Source: Apiospora phragmitis (lineage: Eukaryota; Ascomycota; Sordariomycetes; Amphisphaeriales; Apiosporaceae). Taken from it: 64,000 bases of DNA. The stretch covers positions 4,216,001 through 4,280,000 of the forward strand of contig JAQQWL010000002.1 in NCBI GenBank assembly GCA_038363925.1. Reading direction: 5' to 3'. The notes under the pieces were generated by a model. That model worked only from the letters and a program-made list of their open reading frames with translations. It made no database searches and was not told the DNA's origin. Made by a program: the position numbers and the translations under genes. Below are positions 26,489 to 38,462 of this stretch, piece after piece (positions within the stretch are counted from its first letter, which is position 1; each line of letters begins with the position of its first letter).

Positions 26489-28635
26489 TCAAAAATACTA
26501 CCTACTGGGTAGCCCGTCACGACTAACGGCAAACGAGACCATCATCTTATTTGCCCATGTACTTGACCAAAGTTACGCACCGCCTAGCGAATACCGTTCG
26601 CACTATTTCCTTGAATCGCCTGGCAAACTAATTTACGAATCGACGCCCCGATAGATATACACTTGTCGTCCACGCGCTGCACCATATCCGTTTTTATGGC
26701 CATTTGTACTCGTACGCGGCTCTGCTTAACTCGACCGATAAGCATCCGGATCTTAATCACACATGTACGCGTGCAGATACATTATTCACACATACCGACT
26801 TTATACAACGCATACCACTTTTCTTCGTCATCGAACGTAAGGCCACCGGGTGGCTTTACTCATGTCTTAATGCACGCCATACTGCATATTACGACTACGA
26901 CCTCACAACGCTGTCTTTTTCTTATTGTTCTAACATTGCCCTTGTTTTTGTATTTAGCATGTTTATTATTTTGGGTTGCTTTCCGGGAAGTATAGACTTG
27001 GCCGTTTTCTCTCATGTACACACATCAGCAACTGTTGCTTTCGGTGGCTTACGAGCCCCTTACTGTTGTTGTCAACGAGAACAAGCAAAGCGTCGGAGTT
27101 TTTCTCGATTGGGAGGTGATACCCCTCTTACAGCATAGCATGCCCCTTGTATCTTTGCTTGTCTCGATGCCTTAACTTGACGAGAGAATGGCGAGAGAGA
27201 GGAGAGTGGGCGAGACCGAGACCGGAAGGAGAGGGTCTGGAGTTAAGCGGTTGTTGTAGAAGAAGCTTTGTTGTTGAACTTATGGAGGAGAGAGAGAAGT
27301 GGGATTGTGTGGATGACCAAGATACCCCCCACACGCGCTTTTGTTTATGTCGAGTCGAAGAGATGAGTTTGGAGTGAGTGAAATGCGATCAATGTTGGAG
27401 TAGCATGGTCGTGGAATTGGAATGTGTGTATGTATCCGATTGGGTTCTATAAGCCTCGATAACATATCATTTCAAAGTCTTATGGGCGGTGAGGAGGCTG
27501 TCTACGTAGTGTTTAGTGGATGATGACTGCAGTGCATGAGGACGCAGTAGTATTTGAGGGAAGAGCGAGGTAATAGTAGTCGGAGGAATGAAATGCGACA
27601 TGGAGATTCCAAGTTTCAAAACCACGCTCTCATGGCCGTTCTGTTCCTTAGTTATACATGTTATACCTCGTGCATTATACGGAGGTGTGTCCTGAACCCC
27701 CCTTAAGTGAGAACACGCCGGGTCGATCCATGGGGCTGGCCACTCATTACGAGAGGGCAGTGACCTTCATCATGAACAACATGCGTCTTTTGGAGCAGCT
27801 GGATAAGGGGCAAATATGGAGATGCATACATAGCAAATCAACCTTGCAAAAGGTGGCACCAGCAGTGACCAAACCTACTTGGTGCGCTGGATCTGACGGG
27901 GGTTTTCCACCTCCGTGTTGCACCATAAGCCCTCATGCAAGAAGTTGCCAAGAAGGTAAACTTCCCATCAGATGCTCGAGCATTCTGCCAGCGCGCGGTG
28001 GCCCGACAAAGCGACAAAGATATCCACCTCAAGCACCCATCTGACACCTGCTCACTCCAGAACAGCTCGTATAACCAAGGACTCGAGAGCAATAGGAGTA
28101 ATAGTGTCCGTGGTCAGGATCCAGTTCCAATGTCAACGTAGACAAGACGAATTCCGATAGGACTGGATTCGGAATTTACATGGTCACTACGTGTACCGAC
28201 TTACATGCCAACCAAGACTACCGGTACAGCTCATGTTTCGACACACACTTTCCCTTCACATGTCACAAAGATTGATTACTGCAAATGACAGCCTCTTTTC
28301 AGAGCTAGGTGGAATAACGATTAAGTCCATTCCGCTGGCCACACAGGGCATTCCCCCGCCACAAGTCCACGATGAAGAACACTGGTCTGAGCAGTAGAAA
28401 AAGGAAAAGACCATGTTACGACTGATGGCGGGTATCTTTCCCTCATAAGTCCGACCAGTTTTTCCCTAGACTCCGAGAACATTGCCCTCAAATGTATCCA
28501 CGTAAACTTTTGTTCGTTGTATGGTGTGCAGCAACTGCTCATAACAGACGAGGAAGCAGCAAATCCCATTTACCACTGAGTCTCCGGCTGGACAGCGGTA
28601 GGCTGCTCTTGGTCGCCTTCAGCAGCACCATGGTT
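26489..28635. other. Intergenic region
   Basis: It carries the 3' region of the RasGEF gene and of rps0, which converge here. Open frames in between are short and show no domain. I see no gene. Confidence 0.6.
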
Positions 28636-29671
28636 CTACCACTGGCTGTCCTTGGCATCCGTAGCACCCCACTCACCAGCGGGAGCAGTAGCGTTGCCCC
28701 ACTCATCAGGAGCACCACCACCGCCGCTCCAGTCACCACCCTGAGTACCAGCGAAGCCGGGAGCAGCAGGCTCCCAGTCACCACCGGAGGTAAGGAGACC
28801 AGTAGCGACGGCGGCGGGGCCGACATCGTCAACACCGGCAAGCTTCTCCTCCTCACCCTTCTCCTCGGCCTCAGCCTCGGGGTCACGGTCTGGTATTTAG
28901 GTCAGCAGCTATTCAAAGTGCGAAGTGCAGGAGTTTAGACATACAGAAGTACAGATCGACCATGACGTCCCAGGGAGTCTCGCGGTTGTAGATGGTACCA
29001 CGGAGGCGGAGGACCTCACGGGCGAGCATCCACCAGACGGTACCAATGGCGTGGCGACCCTTGTTGTTGGTGGGGATGGCGCAGTCAACGTACTCGGTGG
29101 GAGAGTCGGTGTCGCAGAGAGCAATGACGGGGATGTTGACGTAGGAAGCCTCCTTGATGGCCTGGGCGTCAGTTCGGGGATCGGTGACGATGATCAGGCG
29201 GGGCTCCTTGAAGGATCTGGTGATGTAGTTGGTGAAAGAACCGGGGGTGAAGCGACCGGCAATGGCGACGGAGCCGGTGTGCGAGGCGAACTTCAGGACG
29301 GCACGCTGACCGTAGGGACGGGCAGAGATGACACAGATGTCGGCCGGGTTGTCGACGGCGGCGATGATGCGGGCAGCCAGAACGATCTTCTCCCAGGTCT
29401 TGCCAATGTTCAGGACGTTGACACCATCGGCACGGGTCTTCCAGAGGTAAGGCTCCATGTGCACCTGTGCGCGCAAAAATAAATCAGTACGCCGTTCTTT
29501 TTGCTTGATTTTCCTTCCATTCCTGTCGCGCGCAGCGAGTCGTGGATTTTCTCTCGGGCATGTGTTTCATACCTGCAAGTTCTTGGAACCAAGGTGGCAC
29601 TGGGCCGCTAGGAGCATCTCGATGTCCTGGCTTGTGGCATTGAAGAGGGCGGGGAGGTTTGCGGGAGCCAT
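28636..29671 (-). CDS. rps0: 40S ribosomal protein S0 (uS2, laminin-receptor family)
   Basis: A structural protein of the small cytosolic ribosomal subunit, needed for 18S rRNA maturation. Three exons (29573-29671, 28945-29464, 28636-28889) join cleanly with GTATG-type donors to give 290 residues with no frame break. Diagnostic stretches include [59 protein letters not shown] and [13 protein letters not shown]. The acidic C-terminus has the family's spaced tryptophans ([28 protein letters not shown]). It is divergent from the mitochondrial S15 gene, with about 450 bp between start codons. It is one of the few multi-exon genes here whose frame is intact. Confidence 0.97.
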
Positions 29672-30119
29672 CTTGAACAGTTGTGGTGGTGACGAGGACC
29701 TTTCTGTTCGTTGGGGCTGGAAGGATGGGGATGAGATCAAAGTGGTGGTTGAGTGAACAAGGTGCCCGCGATCGAGAAAATGCCTGGCGCTTCTTGCGAA
29801 AAAGTTCCAATTGGCAGAAACCGAACTTCAAAATCCAGGCTCGTTTGGTGGGTGCTGCCCTAATCGTACTAATTCAATTTGGGTTAAGACCGTTTCCTTA
29901 TCTGTTATCCAGGATGTGTGGCTCGAGCAGCTGGAATGTGGCTCGGACTTTTAGCCGATTGAGGCTTGCGCATCTGTGGGGCAAGCGGCCGGGCTGCCCG
30001 TGGCCGATCACTCAATTCAATTTGATAGCTGCTGTTGCTGGCTGCTGGAAAAAGCTGAGGGCATCGGAGGCGCCTCAAACAAGATATCGTTGTGTGAATA
30101 TTGACAAACCACAGCAGCC
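29672..30119. promoter_or_regulatory. Shared divergent promoter region, rps0 / mitochondrial S15
   Basis: The only DNA between the two divergent start codons is 448 bp, so both promoters must lie at least partly here. The region has no credible coding content. No single regulatory word stands out to me. Confidence 0.6.
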
Positions 30120-31150
30120 ATGCCGCCACGAATACCGAATGTACCGCGCTTCGGCGCCTTCAACTGTATGTTTCATACCACGTTGGACGACGAGATGGTC
30201 AGGCAAAGTTCGCATCGCTAACAGTATCATCCAGTATGCCTTCGGCCCGCACCTAAACCGGCGTCGCCCTCGCTGCTCCTCTCTCCTTAACGCCAACAGC
30301 CTCGCTCACGACGAAGGAGAAGAAACGCCTTGCCAAGCAAGACCCCTACCGCTGGCAACAGATGCAGCAGCGCAAAGCCGCGCACAACGTCATCAAGGAG
30401 CGGATCGAGGCCAAGAAGTCGTCCGAGTTCGGCGACCCGGTGCGCGGCCTCACGACGTCCTTCGTCGAGTCGTTCGACTCTGCCGGGCAGGTCGCCTTCT
30501 CGCGGCCCCCGCTGGACGACGACGGCAACCCGCTCGAGCAGCCGCACCCGCTGCCCACGTCGCCGCACGTGCTCAACAACCTGGTATCGCAGCCGGAGCT
30601 GGACGAGGCGCTGCAGCACGCCCACTTCCTGACGCAGCCGGTGGCGCCCGCCAATGTCGAGGCCGTGGACCCCGTCCGCCAGCAGCAGGAGGCCGAGAAG
30701 TTCGCCGCCAACCACGCCCGGGCCGCCGAGGCCCTGCAGCGCATCGTCCACATGGACAAGGGCTCCTCCAAGGACAAGCGCCACGCCAACATCCGCCGCT
30801 GTATCGAGACCTTCGGCCGCCATAACACCGACCAGACCTTGACGCCCAAGCCCCTGGCTCGCGGCATTGAGGATGTCGAGAAGCCCGTCCGCGCGGGTGC
30901 GGATACGGGCAGCAGCGAGGTGCAGATCGCCATCCTGACTGCCAAGATCCGGGCTCTGGCCAACGAACTGGAGAAGGGCCGAGGATACAGGGACAAGGTC
31001 GGTAAGAGGGATCTGCGCCTGATGGTGCACAAGAGGGCGAAGCTGCTGAAGTACATGGCAAGGAAGGAGAGAGGAAGCGAGCGGTGGACACACATGATCG
31101 AGACTCTGGGGTTAAGTCCGGCAACGTACCAACGGGAAATCACTCTGTAA
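30120..31150 (+). CDS. mrps28: Mitochondrial small-subunit ribosomal protein S15 (uS15m, Mrps28 type)
   Basis: A component of the mitoribosome small subunit that binds rRNA. Exon 1 (30120-30165) encodes MPPRIPNVPRFGAFN. After an intron (30166-30234) the body reads LTTKEKKRLAKQDPYRW, DPVRGLTTSFVESFDSAGQV and HANIRRCIETFGRHNTDQT. The S15 domain is at the C-terminus (GADTGSSEVQIAILTAKIRA, KRDLRLMVHKRAKLLKYMAR, ERGSERWTHMIETLGL). Fungal Mrps28 proteins have this long N-terminal extension. Between the acceptor and LTTKE the frame only joins if one base is missing near 30285 (CTCTCCTTAA); otherwise a different splice is used. With that base the locus is 320 residues. Confidence 0.92.
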
Positions 31151-31453
31151 AAATGCTTTGGTCATACATTGTATCAACAAGGAGACGGACAAACTGTAAT
31201 ACCATTTGCTATGTACAAATACAGGGGAGTTGCATCAGCGAGGTAGCATGATTGCACCTCGAGGCCGCCAGTAGCCTTAGAGCTCTATCTGGATCATCAA
31301 AAATTCAAGCGCCCAATTTCAAAAATCAACCATGTTCTCCGGCTCGAATTCTTCTTTCGTGTTTCGGCCGAATAATGCTACAAAGCGGGACTGCAAAGAG
31401 AGGGTGGGTATGATAGTTCAGAACAGGAAAAGCACCAAAGGAACTCAAACCTC

Positions 31454-32757
31454 TTAGAATACACTGATGTAGTTTCCAATGCGCTCCTTCTGGTTCTGAG
31501 CTATACACTCAGCGATCCATGTGATGTTGCGAATTTCCTGTGGTATCGTTAGTCACCTCTGCATCTGGGGAGTTAGTGACTTGCGGGATTTGACAAGCAT
31601 ACCTGCTCTCTAAGCTTCACCCAAGCATACACAATGGCGAATGTGAACTGCCGTGTGAAGGCGTTCTTGGAGATTTGCATCTCCTTCTCGTAAAACATAT
31701 CCTCCAAACTCCGGCTGTCGTGGCCACCCGAGCCACCAGCCATGTTGCCAGGGCCCGATGGGCCACCGCCGAGACCCTGCGGCATCAAAGAAGCTCTTGT
31801 AGTCCGAGACTCCATCGACGGCCAGACGAACACCCTCAAAATCATCCGCCCGGGACAGCATCAGGGTACCCTCGGGGTACAGCTTGCCGAAGCTGGGGTA
31901 AAGCTTCTTACGGTCGCCCTTGTTCAGCTCGGTGCCTAGCGAGTTGAGGGTAATGTTGATGGCTCGTCGGTCGGCCTCGAACTCCAGGATCTCGCTCATG
32001 ACCTCGGCCGTCGGCGTACCAGCCATCTCGGGATGCGAGTTGACGAACTGGTAGAAGTCCTCCAGGTAGTTCTTGTACAGGGTGTTCCGCACGATCTCGA
32101 TGTTGAGTTCGTCAAGATCCTGGTGCGACAGAGACCCCTTGAAGTATGGCGCAAGGGGTGTCTCGATCAACACACTGTTGTACAGCTCCTCGATGTTGGT
32201 CGCGACGCAGAGCACCGGCATCGTCTCGAACCAGCCCAGCGGATGGCAGCGCTCCAGCAGCTCTCGGGTGTCTCTCTCATGCAGTGTGCCCGTGATAAGG
32301 AGGGCTACGTTGTCGATCATGTATCCGTAGGTGACGTAGTCCATGAACTTGCCCAACGATCCAGTCGCATTCGCACGAACATAACGGAACTCTGAGACCA
32401 GCTTATCTGTCGTCTTGGCGGCGAGGGCTGATGTGGAAGGGTTGGGTGCGAGGGACCCCAGAAAGTCGCCATAGGCAGGGCCAAGTTGCAGCTTGAGATC
32501 TGGAGGTGAAATATGTCAGAGATAGGCTACGATACAGACTACAGCATCAAGTGAACGGATGCATGTACTTACCATCGATGGTTTCGCATTGTGTCAAGTT
32601 GGAGTAATTGGCGCTCGTCAATAAGCCATTGCGATATCCGCGAACAATGCCCTCGGTGTAGCTAGAGATGCACCATATCAGCCTACCATCCATCTGCATT
32701 TGATGCGCTGGTCGCAATCACTTACCCATTGTTGACGTTGAAGAAGAGGCCCTCCAT
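31454..32757 (-). CDS. vma6: V-type proton ATPase subunit d (Vma6)
   Basis: Subunit d links the central stalk to the membrane rotor of the vacuolar proton pump. Four exons (32726-32757, 32573-32661, 31603-32499, 31454-31537) begin [11 protein letters not shown] and end [10 protein letters not shown]. Landmarks are [55 protein letters not shown] and [20 protein letters not shown]. The third exon carries one extra G (plus-strand CCC at 31775-31777) that shifts [15 protein letters not shown] out of frame. Removing it gives 366 residues, the normal size. In yeast this subunit is required for vacuolar acidification, so a genuine frameshift is unlikely. The gene is divergent from nop58. Confidence 0.95.
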
Positions 32758-33213
32758 TTTGGCGAAAGCTGAAGGTTGTGGTGGGATTGAAAAGAGAGAC
32801 AGACAGTTGCTCGAGGTTACGTAGTTTATCATACAGCAGCACCAATACAATCAATAGTTGGACGGCTGGGATCGAACTGGTTGTCGGAGGTCTGAAAGCC
32901 AGCAAGTTCCGTCGCTGCAAGCTTGCTGGGCCTAGGCCAGGGGACTAAGACGAGACTTAAGTGGCTCCGGAGGCTTGTGACCTGACCCAGAGCCAGAGGC
33001 AACCAGGCACGACCCTACGCTGCATAAGCGGCATAAATGCTAATGTACGGAGATACAGTGGCTCACTATCAGTTGAGTGAATGCAGGAAGATAGATTGAG
33101 GCTCAGAAAGCGACGAAAACCTTCACCGCCTACCGCTCCTATCGATAGGCTTGACTGTTGAAACCCACCTCTTCTGCCACTATGGATCCACCCTGGATTC
33201 ATTGGCTCAGCGA

Positions 33214-33231
33214 GAAATTTTAGAAAATTTC
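33214..33231. promoter_or_regulatory. GAAATTTT-AG-AAAATTTC palindrome, RRPE-like
   Basis: A perfect 8-bp palindrome with a 2-base spacer lies about 180 bp upstream of the nop58 start, in the region shared with vma6. It contains an AGAAAATTT word similar to the RRPE element of fungal ribosome-biogenesis promoters. The regulatory role is inferred. Confidence 0.4.
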
Positions 33232-33407
33232 CACAGGAAGCTGCAAAGAGCTTTTCAATTGGAACTTTTGTAGAAGGAAGAAAGACGAAGTCGACCTTTT
33301 CTCCCCTCCAAACACCCAGCACCTTACTACCCGCCAAGCCACTCCGTCGACTACACGGGAGCAGGTGCATTTCGAACAAAAGTCAACGAGTGCAATTGCC
33401 TGCAAAA

Positions 33408-35527
33408 ATGGGTCTCTTCGTGCTTGCAGAGACGCCCGCGGGGTGAGTTCCTTCTTGTATTCTGGTTCTACCTACCTTGGACCAGCTCCGTTGCTCTTCC
33501 TGCAACTTGAAGGCAGTATATACTGACAACTTCACAGCTATGGTCTCTTCAAGGCCAAGGACAAGAAGCTCCTTTCGCGGGAAGATGTCGCGACTGCGCT
33601 CGACAGCGCCGAGGCGATTAACTCCATGTAAGTATCCTCGAACCGTGACACTGGTCGTGCCCCCCTTGGACGTGTCTTATTGACTTTCTATTCAGGCTGT
33701 CCCTCAAGAAGATGATCAAGTTCGAGGATGCTGCCGAGGCTCTGGGCGAATACACTTCCCTTACAGAGGGCAAGGTCACACCGATGCTGCAAAAGCTCTT
33801 GGACGAGATCAAGGACGAGCGCAAGTCGTCACTAGCCGTTTGTGATCCCAAGCTCGGAGCCGCGATCAACGTTCTCCCCGAGCTCAACCTGACGCCGGTT
33901 TCCGACGCGTCTACGAACGACCTCTTCCGTGCCATCAAGACCTACCTGCCTGAGCTCTTCCCCGACCTGCAAGGCGATTACCTCGGAAACATGGCTCTCG
34001 CCCTGTCCCACTCCATCTCCCGCCATAAGCTCAAGTTCTCCCCTGATAAGGTCGATGTCATGATTGTCAACGCAATCTCTCTTATGGATAACTTGGATAA
34101 GGAGCTGAACAACTTTTTCATGCGTGTGAAGGAGTGGTACGGTTGGCATTTCCCGAGCTGGACCGCATTATCAACGACAATGTGGCCTACGCTCGTATTA
34201 TTATGGCTATGGGTATGCGTACAAATGCTGCCAACACCGACTTGACTGAAATCCTCCCCGAGGATCTGGTTGAGCGTGTTAAGGCCGCTGCCGAAATTAG
34301 CATGGTTGGTTCCCCACACAGGCGCGTGTTGTTGCAAAGGTTTCCGTACTAACGCTGCGAATTTTAGGGTACTGAGATTGGTGAATTCGATCTCGAGAAC
34401 ATTCGTCTACTTGCAGAGCAGGCCTTGTCTTTCTCGGAGCAGCGCCAGCAGCTTTCCCTGTATCTGGCTTCGCGAATGAAGGCCATCGCGCCCAACCTGA
34501 CTGAGTTGGTTGGCGAGCTCGTTGGTGCTCGCCTGATTGCCCATGCCGGTTCTCTCCTGAAGCTTGCCAAGAGCCCCAGTTCTACCATCCAGATCCTTGG
34601 TGCTGAGAAGGCTCTATTCCGTGCTTTGAAGACGAAGCACGACACACCCAAGTATGGTCTTATCTATCATGCCTCTTTAGTTGGCCAGGCCACCGGAAGT
34701 GAGTACAAATTCTACGATGTCCACTACTAAGTATTCATTGCTAACCTGCCCCCTACTTTAAAGAGAACAAGGGTAAAATGGCCCGTATGCTTGCCGCCAA
34801 GGCTGCTCTTGGTCTGCGCCAAGATGCTTTCTCGGATCTCAGCACCGAGGGCATCGACGGAGAAGATATCGCCATCGATGATGAAGAGAGGGCTGATCTT
34901 GGCATCAAGGCACGTGCCAAGCTCGAGAATGCTCTTCGACGCATGGAAGGCAAGCCTTTATTGGCCAAGAGCGTCCAGGTTGGCCCCAACGGAACCATCA
35001 ATCCTAACAAGTTCGAGGTCAACCCCTCCAGAAGCTACAACACAGATGCCGATGCTATCACAGAGAAGACCGCCAAGGTATCTCTGATCCAAGAGGTTGA
35101 AGATACCCCGATGGGTGATGACGACGATTCCGAAGATGAGTCGGAAGACGAGGCCGAGAAGGTTAAGAAGGCTGCCAAGGAAGCGAAGAAGGCCAAGAAG
35201 GAGAAGCGCAAGTCTGGCGTATCCGAGGTCGCCCCTGATACACCGAAGTCCTCAGCTCTGTCCGAGGCTGACTACGAGCGCCTGGCCAAGGATGCTGGTA
35301 TCTCTGTTAGCAAGTTCAAGCGCAAGTTTGAGCGAGGCGATGTCAAGTTGAACGCCGATGGCACACCAATGGTTCTGAGCAAGAAGGAGCTCAAGAAGCA
35401 ACGTAAATCCGAGGTCATGCAGACCGACTCTGTTGACGAGGATGCCAGCAGCAAGAAGAAGCGGAAGCACGACGACGAGGAGACTCCGAAGAAGAGCAAG
35501 AAGAAGTCCAAGAAGGAGAAGGCGTAA
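33408..35527 (+). CDS. nop58: Nucleolar box C/D snoRNP core protein Nop58
   Basis: Nop58 scaffolds box C/D snoRNPs that guide 2'-O-methylation and pre-rRNA processing in the nucleolus. Five exons (33408-33442, 33538-33627, 33696-34304, 34368-34698, 34764-35527) join with standard splice sites. The intron before exon 4 has a textbook TACTAAC branch site. Landmarks are [57 protein letters not shown] and [18 protein letters not shown] (the Nop domain), then a KKE/KKD-rich tail. One C is missing at 34152-34154 (TTTCCCGAG), which breaks WHFPELD. With it the locus encodes 609 residues. Nop58 is essential in yeast, so this break is very probably an assembly error. Confidence 0.96.
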
Positions 35528-36346
35528 CTGCCTCGTCCTTTTTTTGTTCTTGTTGCGTGATCTGTATCATATGGAAAAAAGAGTCCTAGTCTTTCGGTCT
35601 ATACGATGGAATGCCTCCGCGATTTTTTTTGTATGGTTTTCTTTGCTCGACATAAGGGTGGCGTTCTGGAATGGTTGGTCATACCATGGTTTCTTGTTGC
35701 TTGTTAGTGGGTTATGTTTATTGGTATGCATTGCCTGCAAATGGTCTATAGCTTAATGCAAAGCGAGCTGCGACGTTTCTGTTGAAAATAATTGCATATC
35801 TCTCTCAATCTGACTTTGTCCTCCGCATTCGTACGTACGCATTTGAATCTAGCTGCAGTGATAGTATCCAAGGAAGTATTTGGGTGTCTTCAACATTAAG
35901 GAATACCGAACATTCCAGAGGAGTAGATACGCATCTTGAGTGTTGCTGGTATTTCATCGAGGGGGGGGACATCTGCATGTCTTGACCTCTCACAAGCTGA
36001 AACGCCTCGAGGCACTGCAGTAACTATGGGCCAATGTCGATCGAGTACTATGAGTCGTCGGCTAACGGGATATACTGTGGCCTTCACTACCCCGAATTCA
36101 TCCTTGATGTCGTGGAGAACGCCACTTGGCGCAGACCTACCCTGGTCGGATTATATCATCGAGCTTATACTAGCAAGCTTCTCCTCACTAATAAAAAGCG
36201 TGCCTCGGGATCCTTCTGACGGGAGCTTCTACTTATATAATTTATCAACCTATACCAGTGCAAATACTTGTGAGGGTTTCGAGACTTTGTGAGTTTTTGT
36301 CATGACCTTTATATCTTCGCCAACTTGATTGTAGTAATTTGCAGTA
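35528..36346. other. Intergenic region
   Basis: It contains the 3' region of nop58 and the upstream region of the paraoxonase-like gene. Several T-rich runs are present. I see no gene. Confidence 0.6.
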
Positions 36347-37845
36347 ATGGCCGGACTTCGCACGCCTTCGATTGCTGTGGGCTTACTCTCGGTGTTTCTG
36401 GCGTACCTCTATGGCACTCAAGTATACCGGCAACTGGCCATTTTCGGCGTGTTCCGGACGCCTTCCAGCACCCATACCTCGGCCGAAGATGCTATAGTGG
36501 CCATCGAAGGGACCAAGCATTGCGAGGACCTGCATTGGCATGAGCCGAGCCAGCGGCTTTTCACTGCCTGCGAAGGCTCGCAGACCACACGCTTCTCATG
36601 GTGGCCGCCTCTCGCAAATCATGTTGACCCCACCGCACTTAAAGGTGCTCGGGGTTCGCTCTTCGTTGTCGATCCCAAGGTGAGAAGAAGTGGGGGGGGG
36701 GGGGTCGAGAAACTGAATGACTGAATGACTAACACACGAGTCACAGACGCAAAAGTCCAGGGAACTTCGGCTTGAGAACTTTAGCGGCCCCTTTGTAACG
36801 CACGGGATCGACGTCGCTTCCGACCTGGAGGTCCCTCCTGGGAAAGGGGTCTACATCTTCGCTGTCAACCACTTGCCCAACCCGGCCGTTTACGGGGACT
36901 ATCCGTACGGGCCGGCGAAGCCCGGCACGGGGGACCTGCCCCGGGCCGCGTCGCAGATCGAGATCTTCCACCACGTCGTGGGCTCGTCTTCGGCGCGCCA
37001 CCTGCGCAGCGTGAAGCACGATTTGATCAGCACGCCCAACGATATCCAAATCATCACCAGCGGCACGGAGAAGCAGAAGCCCCTCCAGTTCTTCGTCACT
37101 AACGACCATCGCTACCAGCACGGTCGTTGGCGGCAGGTCGAGGACGTCTACCCGGGGGCCCGCTGGACAGACACGGTGCACGTGAAGCTCGAGTCTCTCG
37201 AAGCCGGCAAGGATGCGGATGCTGCTACTTTGGGTGTTCACGCCTCGACGGCGCTGTCGGGCATATGGAACAACAACGGCTTGGGCTGGGCGAGAACCAC
37301 GGACGAGCTGCTGCTGACCAGCGCCATGGGCGCCACGCTTTACGTGGGAAAGCCCGAGGTCTCCGGGTAGGGGCCGGAGCCTCGCCGGCCCGCATCAACA
37401 TCACGGACTCGGTCGAGTTCGATTCCCTCGTGGACAACCCGAGCTTTTTCTACAACGAAGCGGACCCCGCGTCCAGCGGAGTCGTGCTTGCCGGTGTGGG
37501 CGATATCTTCAGCATCCCCGGCACCACAACGACACAGGAGACACAACAATGAAGCAGGGGGCCGACGGCGCCGTGCTGCCCAGGAACGACGCGAGGGTGT
37601 GGTTCGCGCAACCGCGGTTCGACCCGGAGCCCCAGAGGCGCGTTTGGGAGAAAACGCTGCTGTTCCAGGATGACGGCTCCCGGATCCGCACCGCGAGTAC
37701 CGCGGTTTTGGTCACCGTCGGCCCCTCCTCCACATCCTCGCTTGAGGATAAAAAAGGGGGCAAGCGCCAGGCGTGGTTGTACGTGACTGGGTTTTGGTCT
37801 GAGAATATGATTGCTGTCAAGGTTGATATCCCGACACCTGCCTGA
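36347..37845 (+). CDS. Paraoxonase/arylesterase-like calcium-dependent beta-propeller protein
   Basis: The protein starts with a hydrophobic anchor (SIAVGLLSVFLAYLYGTQVY). It then shows serum-paraoxonase-type propeller sequence: CEDLHWHEPSQRLFTACEGS, FVTHGIDVASD, VYIFAVNHLPNPAVYGDYPY, FFVTNDHRY, WTDTVHVKLE and NNNGLGWARTTDELLLTSAM. The His-Gly-Ile, Asn-His and Asn-Asp-His motifs match the calcium and active-site region of the family. One intron lies at 36680-36746 and contains 13 consecutive Gs. Two bases are missing: one G near 37365-37367 and one base near 37548. Correction gives 477 residues ending ENMIAVKVDIPTPA. A secreted or membrane lactonase/arylesterase is likely; the substrate is unknown. 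Confidence 0.82.
36692..36704. repeat. 13-base G run inside an intron
   Basis: Thirteen consecutive Gs follow GAAGAAGT in the first intron of the paraoxonase-like gene. The exact length may not be reliable given the homopolymer indels elsewhere. Confidence 0.9.
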
Positions 37846-38462
37846 GATCCCGGGCGGTTCGGATTGGTTTAGGAGAAGCACTAGGGAGCTGGTACATATG
37901 ACTGCACTTGCCCTGGGAAGCTATCCTAAGCTCTGATTATGGTCGGTAAAACAGATACAAGTCATAGCTAGCTCGATTTCCTATTCCTGTATGTATATCA
38001 TACAGGAATGTATTATTATAAAAAGGCAATCGAAGGTTAGTCTACAAGCCTGTCCGTACTCGTACTTCCCACGATACCGGAACGCATGGTCTCGCCCCCG
38101 GTCAATCATCTTGCCACCACGAGCCTTTGAGTATCTCGATTAGTGTATGGCCATGTTCCTCGAGGATGTTCTATTAGGTTAAATAGTTAAGCTAGTATAC
38201 CTCTGGCTTTATCTGCAGCTGTGTGAGAATTTGTTGAAATAAGTAGCGCTGCCACCTCTAAGTCGAAAGATATAGTACTCACTCACGTTATCTGCCGGCT
38301 TTCGGAGCCCCTAAGTGGTTAGGGAAGACACGGCAGTTATTATTTAGGGAAGGTTGGCTTAATTAGTAATTCAATATAATGGAAAGCCGTTTGAAGTCAC
38401 GAGCCGAGTTTGAATAGTTTTAATACTACTCTGTTTCGAAGAACCAAGATTGAATTTTCGTT
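37846..38462. other. Intergenic region
   Basis: AT-rich stretch with no gene. A perfect hairpin is listed separately. Confidence 0.6.
37983..38009. other. Perfect 11-bp hairpin downstream of the paraoxonase-like gene
   Basis: ATTCCTGTATG and CATACAGGAAT are exact reverse complements separated by TATAT. It sits about 140 bp beyond the stop codon. It may be a 3'-end structure or chance. Confidence 0.6.

Noticed and set aside
28925..29482. 185-codon plus-strand frame opposite rps0
   Set aside because: It is the shadow of the highly conserved rps0 exon 2.
30287..31143. Long antisense and alternative frames over mitochondrial S15
   Set aside because: They arise from GC-rich third positions. Only the S15 frame has family motifs.
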